This document shows, piece after piece, positions 1 to 7,716 of a stretch of DNA of 64,000 bases. This DNA is from Alphaproteobacteria bacterium. Lineage in GTDB: Bacteria > Pseudomonadota > Alphaproteobacteria > Rs-D84. The stretch spans positions 4,611 to 68,610 of the forward strand of contig WSMU01000001.1 of NCBI GenBank assembly GCA_013316395.1, written 5' to 3'. Made by a program: the position numbers and the translations under genes. Every line of letters starts with the position of its first letter. The stretch's first letter is position 1. Under the pieces are notes generated by a model, which saw only the letters and a list, made by a program, of their open reading frames with translations, was not told the origin of the DNA and searched no databases.

Positions 1-1748
1 CCAACATTTAATCCAAAGGGCAGCATTATTGGTGCGTCTGTTAAAAATTCCATTTCATCGTAGTTATCAAGAAAAGCCTGGGATATAAAGGCATCCAGGT
101 TAATTGTGTCAGTATGCAGCGTTATGTTTTTCCCAGATGCAGTGCCGGTCATCTCATGCCCCAGCGCCCGAATAGTCAGGTTGGATATCGCATCCCCACG
201 ACGCAGGCCCGAGATGAAGTATTCATCATCGGCGATTGCGCGCATATCCATTTTTGGGAACCAGTCGTGCAGGCTGCGGCCTGATATCACAAAGGCGTCG
301 CCCTGGGTTGTTAGTTCCCAGCGGCCGCTATGCGGTCGGAATGTAACGCGGTCGCCACTAAGTGCGAAATCGCCTATCTCATTGCGCATAAATTCCGGGA
401 TAAAAGTCATCTCGTCACGCAGCCATGACAATGTTTTATCACGTGCGAATTTAAATTCCGGGCGGACGGCGGGCCCTTCGATAAACAGTGTTCCGGCCGC
501 ATCCGCAAAGATGAACTTTACAGTGCCGCGTGCCCCAAAATGCGCGATAATATCACGCAGTTCTTCATCGGATGGCATTATTGCATCGGATTTAACCGAT
601 ATGACAAACGTATCCCCTTTGACGCTAATTGTTCCATTCATACCGCGGTATGAAAAGTTATCGCATGTCCAAGATTCCGGGGTGCCGGAAAAGATGCATC
701 TGGCGATGTGATTGTTTATTTTTGTCGATATAGCCAGGTCATGGGCACCCGTTGCGGTAATGCGTCCGCCGGAAATAACAGTGTCGTCTGCAACGATTTT
801 ATTTATCTCCAGCCCGTCTTGTGTTCCTGTCGCCAGAATTATCAAACGGGAAAATTCGCGATTGCCCAGTTTTAAATGCCCGCGCAGGTTAAGGTTAAAA
901 GATGTTTCATGAATAATCTTGGTTGGATTTAGCAGGAATGAAAAATCAAATGTTGCATCCGGCGAAGATATTTCTATGCTGCGTCGACCGTCCGGTTCCA
1001 GGTCTATGTTACCGGTAAAGTTATTGGCGTGTATGTCTGAAAAGCGAACGCCATAACCGCCGTCCCAATCGAACTTCATTTCCAGGTCAATTTCGCCCGG
1101 AATTTTTGGTTCGTTAAATTCAAACATTTCGTTTATATTATCCGTCTTTAAGGCCATTGTCCCGCGTGCCCCGCCATCGGGTGTCAGATTGCCGAACACA
1201 ACCAGATTACTATTTTTATTGGCTACAAAAAATTCATCCCCGTTAAGTGTTATGTCGTATTTATGCTGGCTTGTGCGAACAGTTGCCTTTAACTCGCCAC
1301 CCCCGACAAGCCCGTCTATTATCCTATATTCCTTGCCCAGGAAATCCACAGTGCAGTTATGCAATTCTATGTCATAGCGCGGCGCCACCGGTACCAGGCG
1401 CGATATTTTTACATTTGCATCGTATATGCTAATACGGCCGTCCAGATGTGCACCATCCGGATTTAGCAGCGCGCTTAGCGGGACGCGAAACGCCGCCGCG
1501 CCGATATTACCGTCGGGGACGACTATATCACGGGCAACAATTGTTATGGCACCCAAAAGGCTGAAATGAATATCGCCACGAATTGTTGTTATGGCCCCCG
1601 TCTGGGCCGCGATTGCAGATTCCAGTTTTGGCTTTAGCCGGTTTAGGGTAAACATCGGCGGAACAACCACGATTGCAATCGCCAAAAGGGCCATTATGGC
1701 GGCGGTTATATAAAGTATTTTGCGGCGGGTTCTGGGTTTTAATGCCAT
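1..1748 (-). CDS. AsmA-like inner-membrane-anchored protein (3' part cut by window edge)
   Basis: The frame opens at ATG 1748-1746 and stays open to the left edge, giving about 582 visible residues. The first ~35 residues hold a basic start (ALKPRTRRK) and one membrane segment. They are followed by the AsmA-type opening: LNRLKPKLESAIAAQTG, then GDIHFSLLGAITI. The rest is a long beta-rich chain with repeated short strands and no catalytic motif, typical of AsmA/TamB-like proteins that span the periplasm and help lipid or outer-membrane-protein homeostasis. The family call comes from the N-terminus and general character; the exact role is unknown. It diverges from uvrB across 49 bases. Confidence 0.72.
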   Translation of the reverse strand, partial: MALKPRTRRKILYITAAIMALLAIAIVVVPPMFTLNRLKPKLESAIAAQTGAITTIRGDIHFSLLGAITIVARDIVVPDGNIGAAAFRVPLSALLNPDGAHLDGRISIYDANVKISRLVPVAPRYDIELHNCTVDFLGKEYRIIDGLVGGGELKATVRTSQHKYDITLNGDEFFVANKNSNLVVFGNLTPDGGARGTMALKTDNINEMFEFNEPKIPGEIDLEMKFDWDGGYGVRFSDIHANNFTGNIDLEPDGRRSIEISSPDATFDFSFLLNPTKIIHETSFNLNLRGHLKLGNREFSRLIILATGTQDGLEINKIVADDTVISGGRITATGAHDLAISTKINNHIARCIFSGTPESWTCDNFSYRGMNGTISVKGDTFVISVKSDAIMPSDEELRDIIAHFGARGTVKFIFADAAGTLFIEGPAVRPEFKFARDKTLSWLRDEMTFIPEFMRNEIGDFALSGDRVTFRPHSGRWELTTQGDAFVISGRSLHDWFPKMDMRAIADDEYFISGLRRGDAISNLTIRALGHEMTGTASGKNITLHTDTINLDAFISQAFLDNYDEMEFLTDAPIMLPFGLNV

Positions 1749-1797
1749 TTTCTCTTTCCTTGTATTTTTATTATAATGGATTATATTAACAATTAAA
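1749..1797. promoter_or_regulatory. Divergent promoter region between asmA-like gene and uvrB
   Basis: The plus strand has TATAAT at 1772-1777 and TATATT at 1782-1787, either of which could be the uvrB -10 box. There is no Shine-Dalgarno sequence before the uvrB ATG. If the second box is used, the mRNA would have a leader of only a few bases. An AAGGAAAGAG stretch just before the minus-strand ATG is a good ribosome binding site for the asmA-like gene. Confidence 0.4.
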
Positions 1798-3789
1798 ATG
1801 AAAAAGAGCATATTTGATCTTCAGAGTGATTACAAACCCATGGGCGACCAGCCGACCGCGATTGCAGAACTGGCCGGTGGTGTACGTGATGGCCGTCACA
1901 GCCAGGTCTTGCTTGGCGTGACGGGTTCGGGTAAAACCTTTACCATGGCAAACATTATCGCAGAGCTGTCACGACCGGCACTTATCATGGCACCGAACAA
2001 AATTTTGGCGGCGCAGCTGTATACGGAAATGAAATCGTTTTTTCCAAACAATCATGTCGAGTATTTCGTTTCCTACTACGATTATTATCAGCCAGAGGCT
2101 TATATGCCCACAACCGATACATATATTGACAAGGATGCGGCGATTAACGAGCAACTGGACCGCATGCGGCACAGTGCGACGCGCGCCATGCTGGAAGAGC
2201 GTGATGTGGTTGTGATTTCATCTGTTTCATCTATATACGGTATGGGCAGCCCGGAACAATATTCCGGTATGAAGGTGGTGCTGAATGCGGGCGACAAAAT
2301 GGGAATGAAAGACGTAATGCGCGCATTAGTAGATATTCAGTACAAGCGTAATGATACCGCGTTCGAGCGTGGTGATTTTCGTGTGCGTGGTGATACACTG
2401 GATGTGTTCCCGTCGCATGCACTGGACCGTGCGTGGAAGATTTCCTTTTTTGGCGATGAAATAGAAGAGATATGGGAATTTGATACCCTAACGGGGGCAA
2501 AATTGCATCGGCTGGACCGTATTGCAATTTATCCCAATACGCACTATGCCACGCCAATGCCCAGTATTTTGCAGGCAATCGGTCAGATAAAAACCGACCT
2601 GAAGGAGCGTTTGGAATACTTTCATGAAAACATGAAGTATATAGAGGAGCAGCGCCTGCGCGAGCGTGTGAATTTTGATATAGAAATGATGGAATCAACG
2701 GGGACATGCCGGGGTATTGAAAACTATTCCAGATATCTGTCTGGGCGTGCGCCGGGGATGCCGCCGCCAACATTGTTTGAGTATTTGCCCCGCGATGCCG
2801 TATTGTTTATTGACGAGAGTCATGTTACCGTTCCCCAGATATCTGCAATGTCACGCGGGGACCGTGCGCGCAAGGAGACGCTGTCACAGTATGGCTTTCG
2901 TCTGCCAGCGTGCATTGATAACCGGCCGCTGACGTTTGAGGAGTGGGATGCCCTGCGCCCGCAGACAATATTTGTATCTGCGACACCCGCCGCATGGGAA
3001 ATGGAGCAGGCCGGCGGTATCGTCGCAGAGCAGGTTATTCGCCCGACAGGTCTGCTGGACCCGGTATGCGAGGTACGCCCCACCGCGAACCAGGTTGACG
3101 ATTTGCTGGACCAGATAAAGAAGACCAAGGGGCGTGTACTGGTTACGACACTTACCAAAAAAATGGCGGAGCAGCTAACCGATTATCTTAATGAAAACGG
3201 TGTGCGTGCAAAATATCTGCACAGTGATATAGAAACACTCGAGCGTATAGAACTGCTGCGTGATTTGCGCCTGGGGAAATATGATGTGCTGGTTGGTATT
3301 AACTTGCTGCGCGAGGGGCTGGACGTTCCTGAATGTGAACTGGTTGCGATTATGGATGCCGACAAGGAAGGCTTCCTGCGCTCGACGCGTTCTCTTATCC
3401 AGACAATAGGGCGTGCGGCGCGTAATGCAAACGGGCGTGTTATTTTGTATGCCGATAAAATGACGGATTCAATGAATGCCGCCCTGACGGAAACGGCACG
3501 TCGTCGCGAAAAGCAGATGGCATATAACAAGGCGCACGGTATTACCCCAAAGACTGTTACAAAGGCGGTATTTGCAGAGGTTGGTGAAAAAGAAGAAAAA
3601 ACGGATAAAAAACGTCGGTTTGTATATGACAAGGCCGGCGGTGTTATGGATGCGGATTCAATTCGCAAGCAGATAAAAGAGCTGACGCGGAAGATGCGGC
3701 GCGCGGCCGAAGATTTAGAGTTCGAAGAGGCCGGTGAATATCGCGATGCGATAAGAAAGCTGGAAGACGACTTGCTGTTGGTGGAGTAG
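1798..3789 (+). CDS. uvrB: UvrABC excision nuclease subunit B
   Basis: At 663 residues this is a full-length UvrB, the damage-verifying helicase-like subunit of nucleotide excision repair that receives DNA from UvrA and recruits UvrC. Visible motifs are Walker A GVTGSGKT (residues 40-47), the beta-hairpin region YYDYYQPEAY used to clamp DNA, the DESH Walker B box, helicase motifs including SATPA and QTIGRAARN, and a C-terminal UVR coiled-coil that binds UvrC (about residues 620-660). It starts a two-gene unit with tsaE, which follows after 3 bases. Confidence 0.98.
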   Translation: MKKSIFDLQSDYKPMGDQPTAIAELAGGVRDGRHSQVLLGVTGSGKTFTMANIIAELSRPALIMAPNKILAAQLYTEMKSFFPNNHVEYFVSYYDYYQPEAYMPTTDTYIDKDAAINEQLDRMRHSATRAMLEERDVVVISSVSSIYGMGSPEQYSGMKVVLNAGDKMGMKDVMRALVDIQYKRNDTAFERGDFRVRGDTLDVFPSHALDRAWKISFFGDEIEEIWEFDTLTGAKLHRLDRIAIYPNTHYATPMPSILQAIGQIKTDLKERLEYFHENMKYIEEQRLRERVNFDIEMMESTGTCRGIENYSRYLSGRAPGMPPPTLFEYLPRDAVLFIDESHVTVPQISAMSRGDRARKETLSQYGFRLPACIDNRPLTFEEWDALRPQTIFVSATPAAWEMEQAGGIVAEQVIRPTGLLDPVCEVRPTANQVDDLLDQIKKTKGRVLVTTLTKKMAEQLTDYLNENGVRAKYLHSDIETLERIELLRDLRLGKYDVLVGINLLREGLDVPECELVAIMDADKEGFLRSTRSLIQTIGRAARNANGRVILYADKMTDSMNAALTETARRREKQMAYNKAHGITPKTVTKAVFAEVGEKEEKTDKKRRFVYDKAGGVMDADSIRKQIKELTRKMRRAAEDLEFEEAGEYRDAIRKLEDDLLLVE

Positions 3790-3792
3790 GCT

Positions 3793-4191
3793 ATGACGGA
3801 ATTTATATCAAACAATGTCGAAGAACTGCGTCGCTGGGCGGCGGATTTTGCCGCTGGGCTGCGTGCGCCGGTAACGGTTGCGCTGCACGGTGACCTGGGG
3901 ATGGGCAAGTCAGAGATTGCACGCGCGATAATACAGACACTTTGCGGGGCGGATACCGTTGTCCCCAGTCCGACGTTTACGATTGTGCAAAACTATGACG
4001 GAATATCACATTTTGATTTGTACCGCGTTGCAGACCCGGACGAGTTGACGGAGATAGGGCTAGATTATGCTATTGAAAATGACATCACGCTGATTGAATG
4101 GCCTGATGTCGCGGCGGGGATGCTGCCACCGAATACTATTCATGTTTATATAGATGCCCACGGCGATGGACGCCGCATTGTTGTTAAATAG
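3793..4191 (+). CDS. tsaE: tRNA threonylcarbamoyladenosine biosynthesis ATPase TsaE
   Basis: 132 residues, the usual size for TsaE (YjeE). TsaE is the ATPase that works with TsaB and TsaD to make t6A at position 37 of ANN-decoding tRNAs. Motifs: P-loop GDLGMGKSE, the SPTF block, HFDLYR and the IEWPD Walker-B-like element near the C-terminus. The ATG lies 3 bases after the uvrB stop, so the two are probably co-transcribed and translationally coupled. TsaB and TsaD are not in this window. Confidence 0.95.
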   Translation: MTEFISNNVEELRRWAADFAAGLRAPVTVALHGDLGMGKSEIARAIIQTLCGADTVVPSPTFTIVQNYDGISHFDLYRVADPDELTEIGLDYAIENDITLIEWPDVAAGMLPPNTIHVYIDAHGDGRRIVVK

Positions 4192-4224
4192 TAATTAGAT
4201 GTGGTGCGATTGGGAAATGGCTCC

Positions 4225-4412
4225 TGTTGTTTATTGTGGCGATGCGCGCAATAGTTGGTATGCGGATTAACATTCGCGATGCGAACACTGCGTACACGGA
4301 CTTTCTGGTCCTGAACCCATATCCCTGCGGATTTACCGGCGCCAGTGCGCGCCAAATCCAAAAACAAGCGATGTTTGCAAAAAAAATCCCGGGCTTTCCG
4401 GGATTTATTTTT
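4225..4412 (+). ncRNA. Candidate structured RNA between tsaE and the ftsA-rpe terminator
   Basis: No convincing gene lies here, but the plus strand folds well. An outer helix pairs TTGTTT (4227-4232) with AAACAA (4362-4367). It continues as GGCG (4238-4241) with CGCC (4350-4353) and TGCGC (4243-4247) with GTGCG (4345-4349). Inside are two hairpins: TTCGC-gat-GCGAA (4273-4285) and GGAC-N6-GTCC (4298-4311). The stretch ends in a U-tailed intrinsic terminator. It could instead be the structured 3' end of the uvrB-tsaE transcript. I could not match it to tmRNA, SRP RNA or RNase P RNA; a 6S-like fold is possible but unproven. Confidence 0.3.
4385..4412. terminator. Bidirectional intrinsic terminator
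   Basis: The stem AATCCCGG (4385-4392) pairs with CCGGGATT (4398-4405). It is flanked by an A-run on the left and a T-run on the right, so it can stop transcription from both tsaE (plus) and ftsA-rpe (minus). The ftsA-rpe stop codon overlaps the right arm. Confidence 0.85.
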
Positions 4413-6186
4413 TTGTACGCGGCAACAGACTTTGCACCGCCAAGGGGAAATCCGGACTGCGCGCCAGATAAGAGCCCGATACCAACATATCCGCCCCCGC
4501 CAGCCAGCATGCCTGGGCGGTGTCGGCGTTGATGCCGCCATCGACGGATATTGTGAATTTTAAGCCGTATTTCTTGCGCGTTGCATTTAATACGGAAATC
4601 TTTTTTATGGCTTCTTTGTCAAAATGCTGGCCTGCGGCGCCGGGGGCGACCGACATTACCATTACCTCATCTATTTCGCGCAGTATCGGTTTTAATATTG
4701 CAACCGATGAATCCGGATTCAGTGCAACCGCCGCACGGCGGCCGGCGGCCTTTATCTCGCGCAGGGCCACGCGCAGGCCCGATGTGTTCGTGGATACAAC
4801 AACCGTATCCGCACCGGCCGCGATTGCGTCCGCCGCCCAGACGGACGGACTTTCCGTCATTAAGTGAACATGCAGGTGCGCCGTTGTTTTACTGCGTATG
4901 TGCTTAAGCTCCGCTATGCTGCCGGCGATGCGATCAACATAAAAGCCGTCCATTATATCGACATGAATCATCGATATCCCGCCTGATTTAAACAGTGTAT
5001 ATGTTTCAGGGCGGCGCATGTTAAAGCACAGTGTGCTGGGCATAATGGGGATAAAGCGTGGACGCGCCGGGCGGCGCCCGATATGCATTACGCGACGCAG
5101 CCAATCGCCCCGGCGCCGCCACTTTTCCTGGCGTCGCAGTGCCGCCGCAATACGCGGCTTTTGCATGGACCAGATATGTGCCGCCAATGCACGGGCCGTT
5201 GCGTCATAGGGCAGCTTTTGTACAGGGATTGAAAAAGCGTTTTCAAAAAATTCGGTAACACCGGTCATTTCGGCCCCGCCGCCGGTCAGCATTATTTTAC
5301 AAGGTCTATATTTGGCAATGGCCCCCATGGCCGATGATTTTATCAGGCCGGCTATTTCAACCATGCGCGGCAGTACAATTTCATTTATATCCGCCCTTGA
5401 AAAGTCGTAGGCCGGGTCGGCGGGTGTAAAGCGGTCCATTTCCTGGGGCGCCAGGGATGCGACCGCGCGCTTTATAGTGTCGGCGGCATCGATGTCTATT
5501 TGCATTTTATCCGATATATCGCGCGTGATTTTAGCACCGCCAATCGGTATTTTCTTTAGCGTTACCGGACCGCGGTCCGTCCAAATGGATGCCGTTGTGA
5601 ATTCATCCCCCAGGTCTATGAACATTACATTTTCGCGTGCGCGGCGCAATGTTGCGTTTAATAAAAACTGTGGGTCGAAAAATCCGGCGGTCTGGATATG
5701 GGCGCGACGCATTGCGGCCGTGATTTTATCAAGACGGGCGCGTTCGTAAAATATTGCACCGAATGCAGATATCAGGGCATGGTCCGTATGGCCAATTGGT
5801 GATATTACATTTCGTGCGCCCGGCGTATCATATCGCAGCGGGATTATATGCATGGGATAGAAGCCGTCGGGGGGTGTGATTTGTGCAATTTGTCCGCGGA
5901 CATCTGATGCGGTTATTTTATGTTCCCCGCCCCAGTTAGTGCTTTTTGCGGTCATTTCAAAATGGGCCGCGCCAAAGTCCCCCGTTACATACGCCGCATC
6001 AAAATGTGCGCCGATTTGCCGTTCCAGTTCGTCTATGACGGATTTTAAAGCATAGACGGTATCGCGGCTGTCCATTGCAAATATCGCTGATTTATCAATG
6101 CGTGCACTGCGTACGCGATGTGCGCATCCGCGCACGCCGGCGGCGCCTATGTCCAGGCACAGAAAAGATGAATCAAACAGGTTCAT
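4405..6186 (-). CDS. ftsA: FtsA cell-division protein fused to ribulose-phosphate 3-epimerase
   Basis: One uninterrupted 593-residue frame holds two complete-looking proteins. Residues 1-370 are FtsA, the actin-like membrane anchor of FtsZ: phosphate-1 loop LDIGAAGVRG, an SHS2-type insert around 60-130, phosphate-2 loop FIDLGDEFT (189-197), adenosine motif LTGGGAEMTG (300-309), and a basic amphipathic helix WRRRGDWLRRVMHIG (356-370) resembling the membrane-targeting sequence. Residues 376-593 are a D-ribulose-5-phosphate 3-epimerase barrel: MPSTLCF, HVDIMDG with metal/acid-base His408 and Asp410, HVHLM with His441, MSVAPGAAGQ, and VDGGIN with Asp549. The canonical glycine-rich loop (PGFGGQ) is altered. 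It follows ftsQ by 4 bases with no clear Shine-Dalgarno sequence, so translation is probably coupled. Both domain calls are firm; joint function is unknown. Confidence 0.9.
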   Translation of the reverse strand: MNLFDSSFLCLDIGAAGVRGCAHRVRSARIDKSAIFAMDSRDTVYALKSVIDELERQIGAHFDAAYVTGDFGAAHFEMTAKSTNWGGEHKITASDVRGQIAQITPPDGFYPMHIIPLRYDTPGARNVISPIGHTDHALISAFGAIFYERARLDKITAAMRRAHIQTAGFFDPQFLLNATLRRARENVMFIDLGDEFTTASIWTDRGPVTLKKIPIGGAKITRDISDKMQIDIDAADTIKRAVASLAPQEMDRFTPADPAYDFSRADINEIVLPRMVEIAGLIKSSAMGAIAKYRPCKIMLTGGGAEMTGVTEFFENAFSIPVQKLPYDATARALAAHIWSMQKPRIAAALRRQEKWRRRGDWLRRVMHIGRRPARPRFIPIMPSTLCFNMRRPETYTLFKSGGISMIHVDIMDGFYVDRIAGSIAELKHIRSKTTAHLHVHLMTESPSVWAADAIAAGADTVVVSTNTSGLRVALREIKAAGRRAAVALNPDSSVAILKPILREIDEVMVMSVAPGAAGQHFDKEAIKKISVLNATRKKYGLKFTISVDGGINADTAQACWLAGADMLVSGSYLARSPDFPLAVQSLLPRTKK

Positions 6187-6190
6187 TTTT

Positions 6191-6871
6191 TTATTTTACC
6201 AATATTCTGGCATCGTCACGCATGTCTATGACCGATATGTCGCGTGATAGCAGGCCGTGCTTTTCATCAAGTACCATAAGCGTGGCAATCGCCGCGGCTG
6301 GGTTATCTTCGGGCAGCATTACCGTTATTCCCCCCAGCGTCTGCATGTTCCAGCGCCGCGATTCTATCCATTCCAGGTAATCTAGTTTGCCAATCATGTT
6401 ATGTGCGGATTTTGTTATTTCGGATATATCGGCCGGCAGTGTGCCGCGGAATAGTACGGATGCCGCATCGCGGGTATCTCTGGGGCGTTTGACTATTGTT
6501 CCGTCCGCCGACAGGGGAAAGTATGCCTGGCCGTCGGTCCATTGGGCGACCGCATGATGCATTTCGACCTTTACCTTTAGGTTGCCATTTGGCATGCGTC
6601 GGACCGCGCAATCGCGAACGCCGGGTGTGGCGGCGATGCGTGCGTTTTGGGCGGATAAATCAACACTGTATGTATGTGTGCCCGGTGCCACCGCGGCGGC
6701 CGCCGCAACCGGGTTTAAATCCGGGCCGCGCATGTCGGCGGATATTGATATTGTTCGCACACGCGATACCGTGCCATGACCCATTGTTGTCATGATTATG
6801 CGCACGGCAAAGTAGGTTGCCAGAATAATTGACAGGGCAAAAAACAGCCAAAACCAGATAGAACGTTTCAT
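6191..6871 (-). CDS. ftsQ: Cell division protein FtsQ
   Basis: 226 residues: short cytoplasmic tail, one membrane segment (about 5-25), a POTRA-like region and the FtsQ beta domain. Family signatures are VRDCAVRRMPNGNLKVKVEMH, then the SRRWNMQTLGGITVMLPE stretch and the closing IDMRDDARILVK. FtsQ links the early divisome to FtsB/FtsL and the septal synthase. The start is supported by an extended -10 promoter (TGC then TATAAT at 6884-6879 on the minus strand) only 7 bases before the ATG, implying a leaderless mRNA. It heads the ftsQ-ftsA::rpe unit; murC, ddl and ftsZ are not adjacent as they often are elsewhere. Confidence 0.88.
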   Translation of the reverse strand: MKRSIWFWLFFALSIILATYFAVRIIMTTMGHGTVSRVRTISISADMRGPDLNPVAAAAAVAPGTHTYSVDLSAQNARIAATPGVRDCAVRRMPNGNLKVKVEMHHAVAQWTDGQAYFPLSADGTIVKRPRDTRDAASVLFRGTLPADISEITKSAHNMIGKLDYLEWIESRRWNMQTLGGITVMLPEDNPAAAIATLMVLDEKHGLLSRDISVIDMRDDARILVK

Positions 6872-6923
6872 ACCACGGATTATAGCACAATTTTAACCGA
6901 TAAAAAAGGGGGGCTGTAAAAAA

Positions 6924-7310
6924 TTACATTGCACGCAACAGATATCCGCGACGGAACATACATTTGCGGTATGAGCCCACAGATTTTGAAGTCGTATTAC
7001 GTGGTACGGACATCAGGCTGCGCTGGCCGACATCCTTGTATTCGTTTGATTGAAATGTCACCCACAGGCCGTCCCAGTCAGGCATCATCCCACTTTGGTT
7101 CGGGGCAATAAGCTTTGCCAAGCGTGAGCGCGGCAGATAAGAAGGCTTGGTTATACCCAGGCATGCCTTGTGGTCGCGAACAAACTGTTCTGTGGTTACG
7201 GCCTCATTCTCCCAGTTTAGGACAGTGGCGTTGTCAATGCTGCCGCGGTTCGGCGACGAGCATGCCGCCAGGCACATACAAAAAATTGCAGATATGCATT
7301 TTATTCTCAT
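6924..7310 (-). CDS. Small lipoprotein of unknown function
   Basis: About 128 residues from the chosen ATG at 7310, which keeps a clean lipoprotein signal peptide MRIKCISAIFCMCLAAC. A second in-frame ATG lies 3 codons upstream at 7319, but it overlaps a TATAAT box (7323-7318, minus) whose expected transcription start falls at the 7310 ATG. The mature part contains a segment rich in Asn, Ser and Trp (PDWDGLWVTFQSNEYKD) and two further cysteines, near residues 50 and 118. I do not recognise the family. It diverges from the 7384 gene. Confidence 0.6.
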   Translation of the reverse strand: MRIKCISAIFCMCLAACSSPNRGSIDNATVLNWENEAVTTEQFVRDHKACLGITKPSYLPRSRLAKLIAPNQSGMMPDWDGLWVTFQSNEYKDVGQRSLMSVPRNTTSKSVGSYRKCMFRRGYLLRAM

Positions 7311-7353
7311 GTTATGCATTATAATTTAATTGCGTTAGGGGGGCAATACTTTT

Positions 7354-7359
7354 TATAAT
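7354..7359 (+). promoter_or_regulatory. -10 box for the 7384-12438 gene run
   Basis: TATAAT at 7354-7359 with a plausible TTGCGT -35 at 7330-7335 (18-base spacer) precedes the first gene of a tightly spaced plus-strand run. A strong AAGGGGG ribosome binding site follows just before ATG 7384. Confidence 0.5.
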
Positions 7360-7383
7360 GAATTAAATGGCAAGGGGGCGCCA

Positions 7384-7704
7384 ATGGCGATAACTGTTCA
7401 GAATTTTATAAAAATGGCAAACTTTTACAACCAGATGACGATGATGATGTCGGCTATCTGTGTGCAAAAGGGCGGCATCGCTATTGAAAATTATGTGGGG
7501 CGTTTCTTTGCGGCCGATACTTTGGAATTTGTTTACGAATACGGTCGCCGTTTGGTAGAGGCCGGAAATGTATCGCCGGATGTGCGTGCGCTGGTGGAAC
7601 GCTTTCGCATGCAGTATGAGCGTGTGCGGGATTTAACCACACCTTCACAGCGGCCGATTTACGAAATGACGTTGGAAGAATTTGAAAAGCTGATGAACAT
7701 ATAG
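7384..7704 (+). CDS. Hypothetical protein, 106 aa
   Basis: A helical, soluble-looking protein with no signal peptide and no membrane segment. It opens with NFIKMANFYNQMTMMMSAICVQ, carries a single cysteine, and ends in an acidic helix (MTLEEFEKLMNI). Start choice is supported by the AAGGGGG ribosome binding site about 9 bases upstream. It is followed 12 bases later by the secretin-like lipoprotein, so the two are probably expressed together. I do not recognise the family. Confidence 0.6.
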   Translation: MAITVQNFIKMANFYNQMTMMMSAICVQKGGIAIENYVGRFFAADTLEFVYEYGRRLVEAGNVSPDVRALVERFRMQYERVRDLTTPSQRPIYEMTLEEFEKLMNI

Positions 7705-7716
7705 CGGGGGCAGGGA

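Noticed and set aside
2231..2773. Long minus-strand frame within uvrB
   Set aside because: Lies entirely inside a clearly real uvrB on the other strand and has no recognisable domain.
4225..4412. tmRNA
   Set aside because: No tag-peptide reading frame, no tRNA-like ends and no encoded CCA.
4227..4532. Plus-strand 101-residue frame after tsaE
   Set aside because: Runs through a terminator hairpin into the antisense of the epimerase domain.
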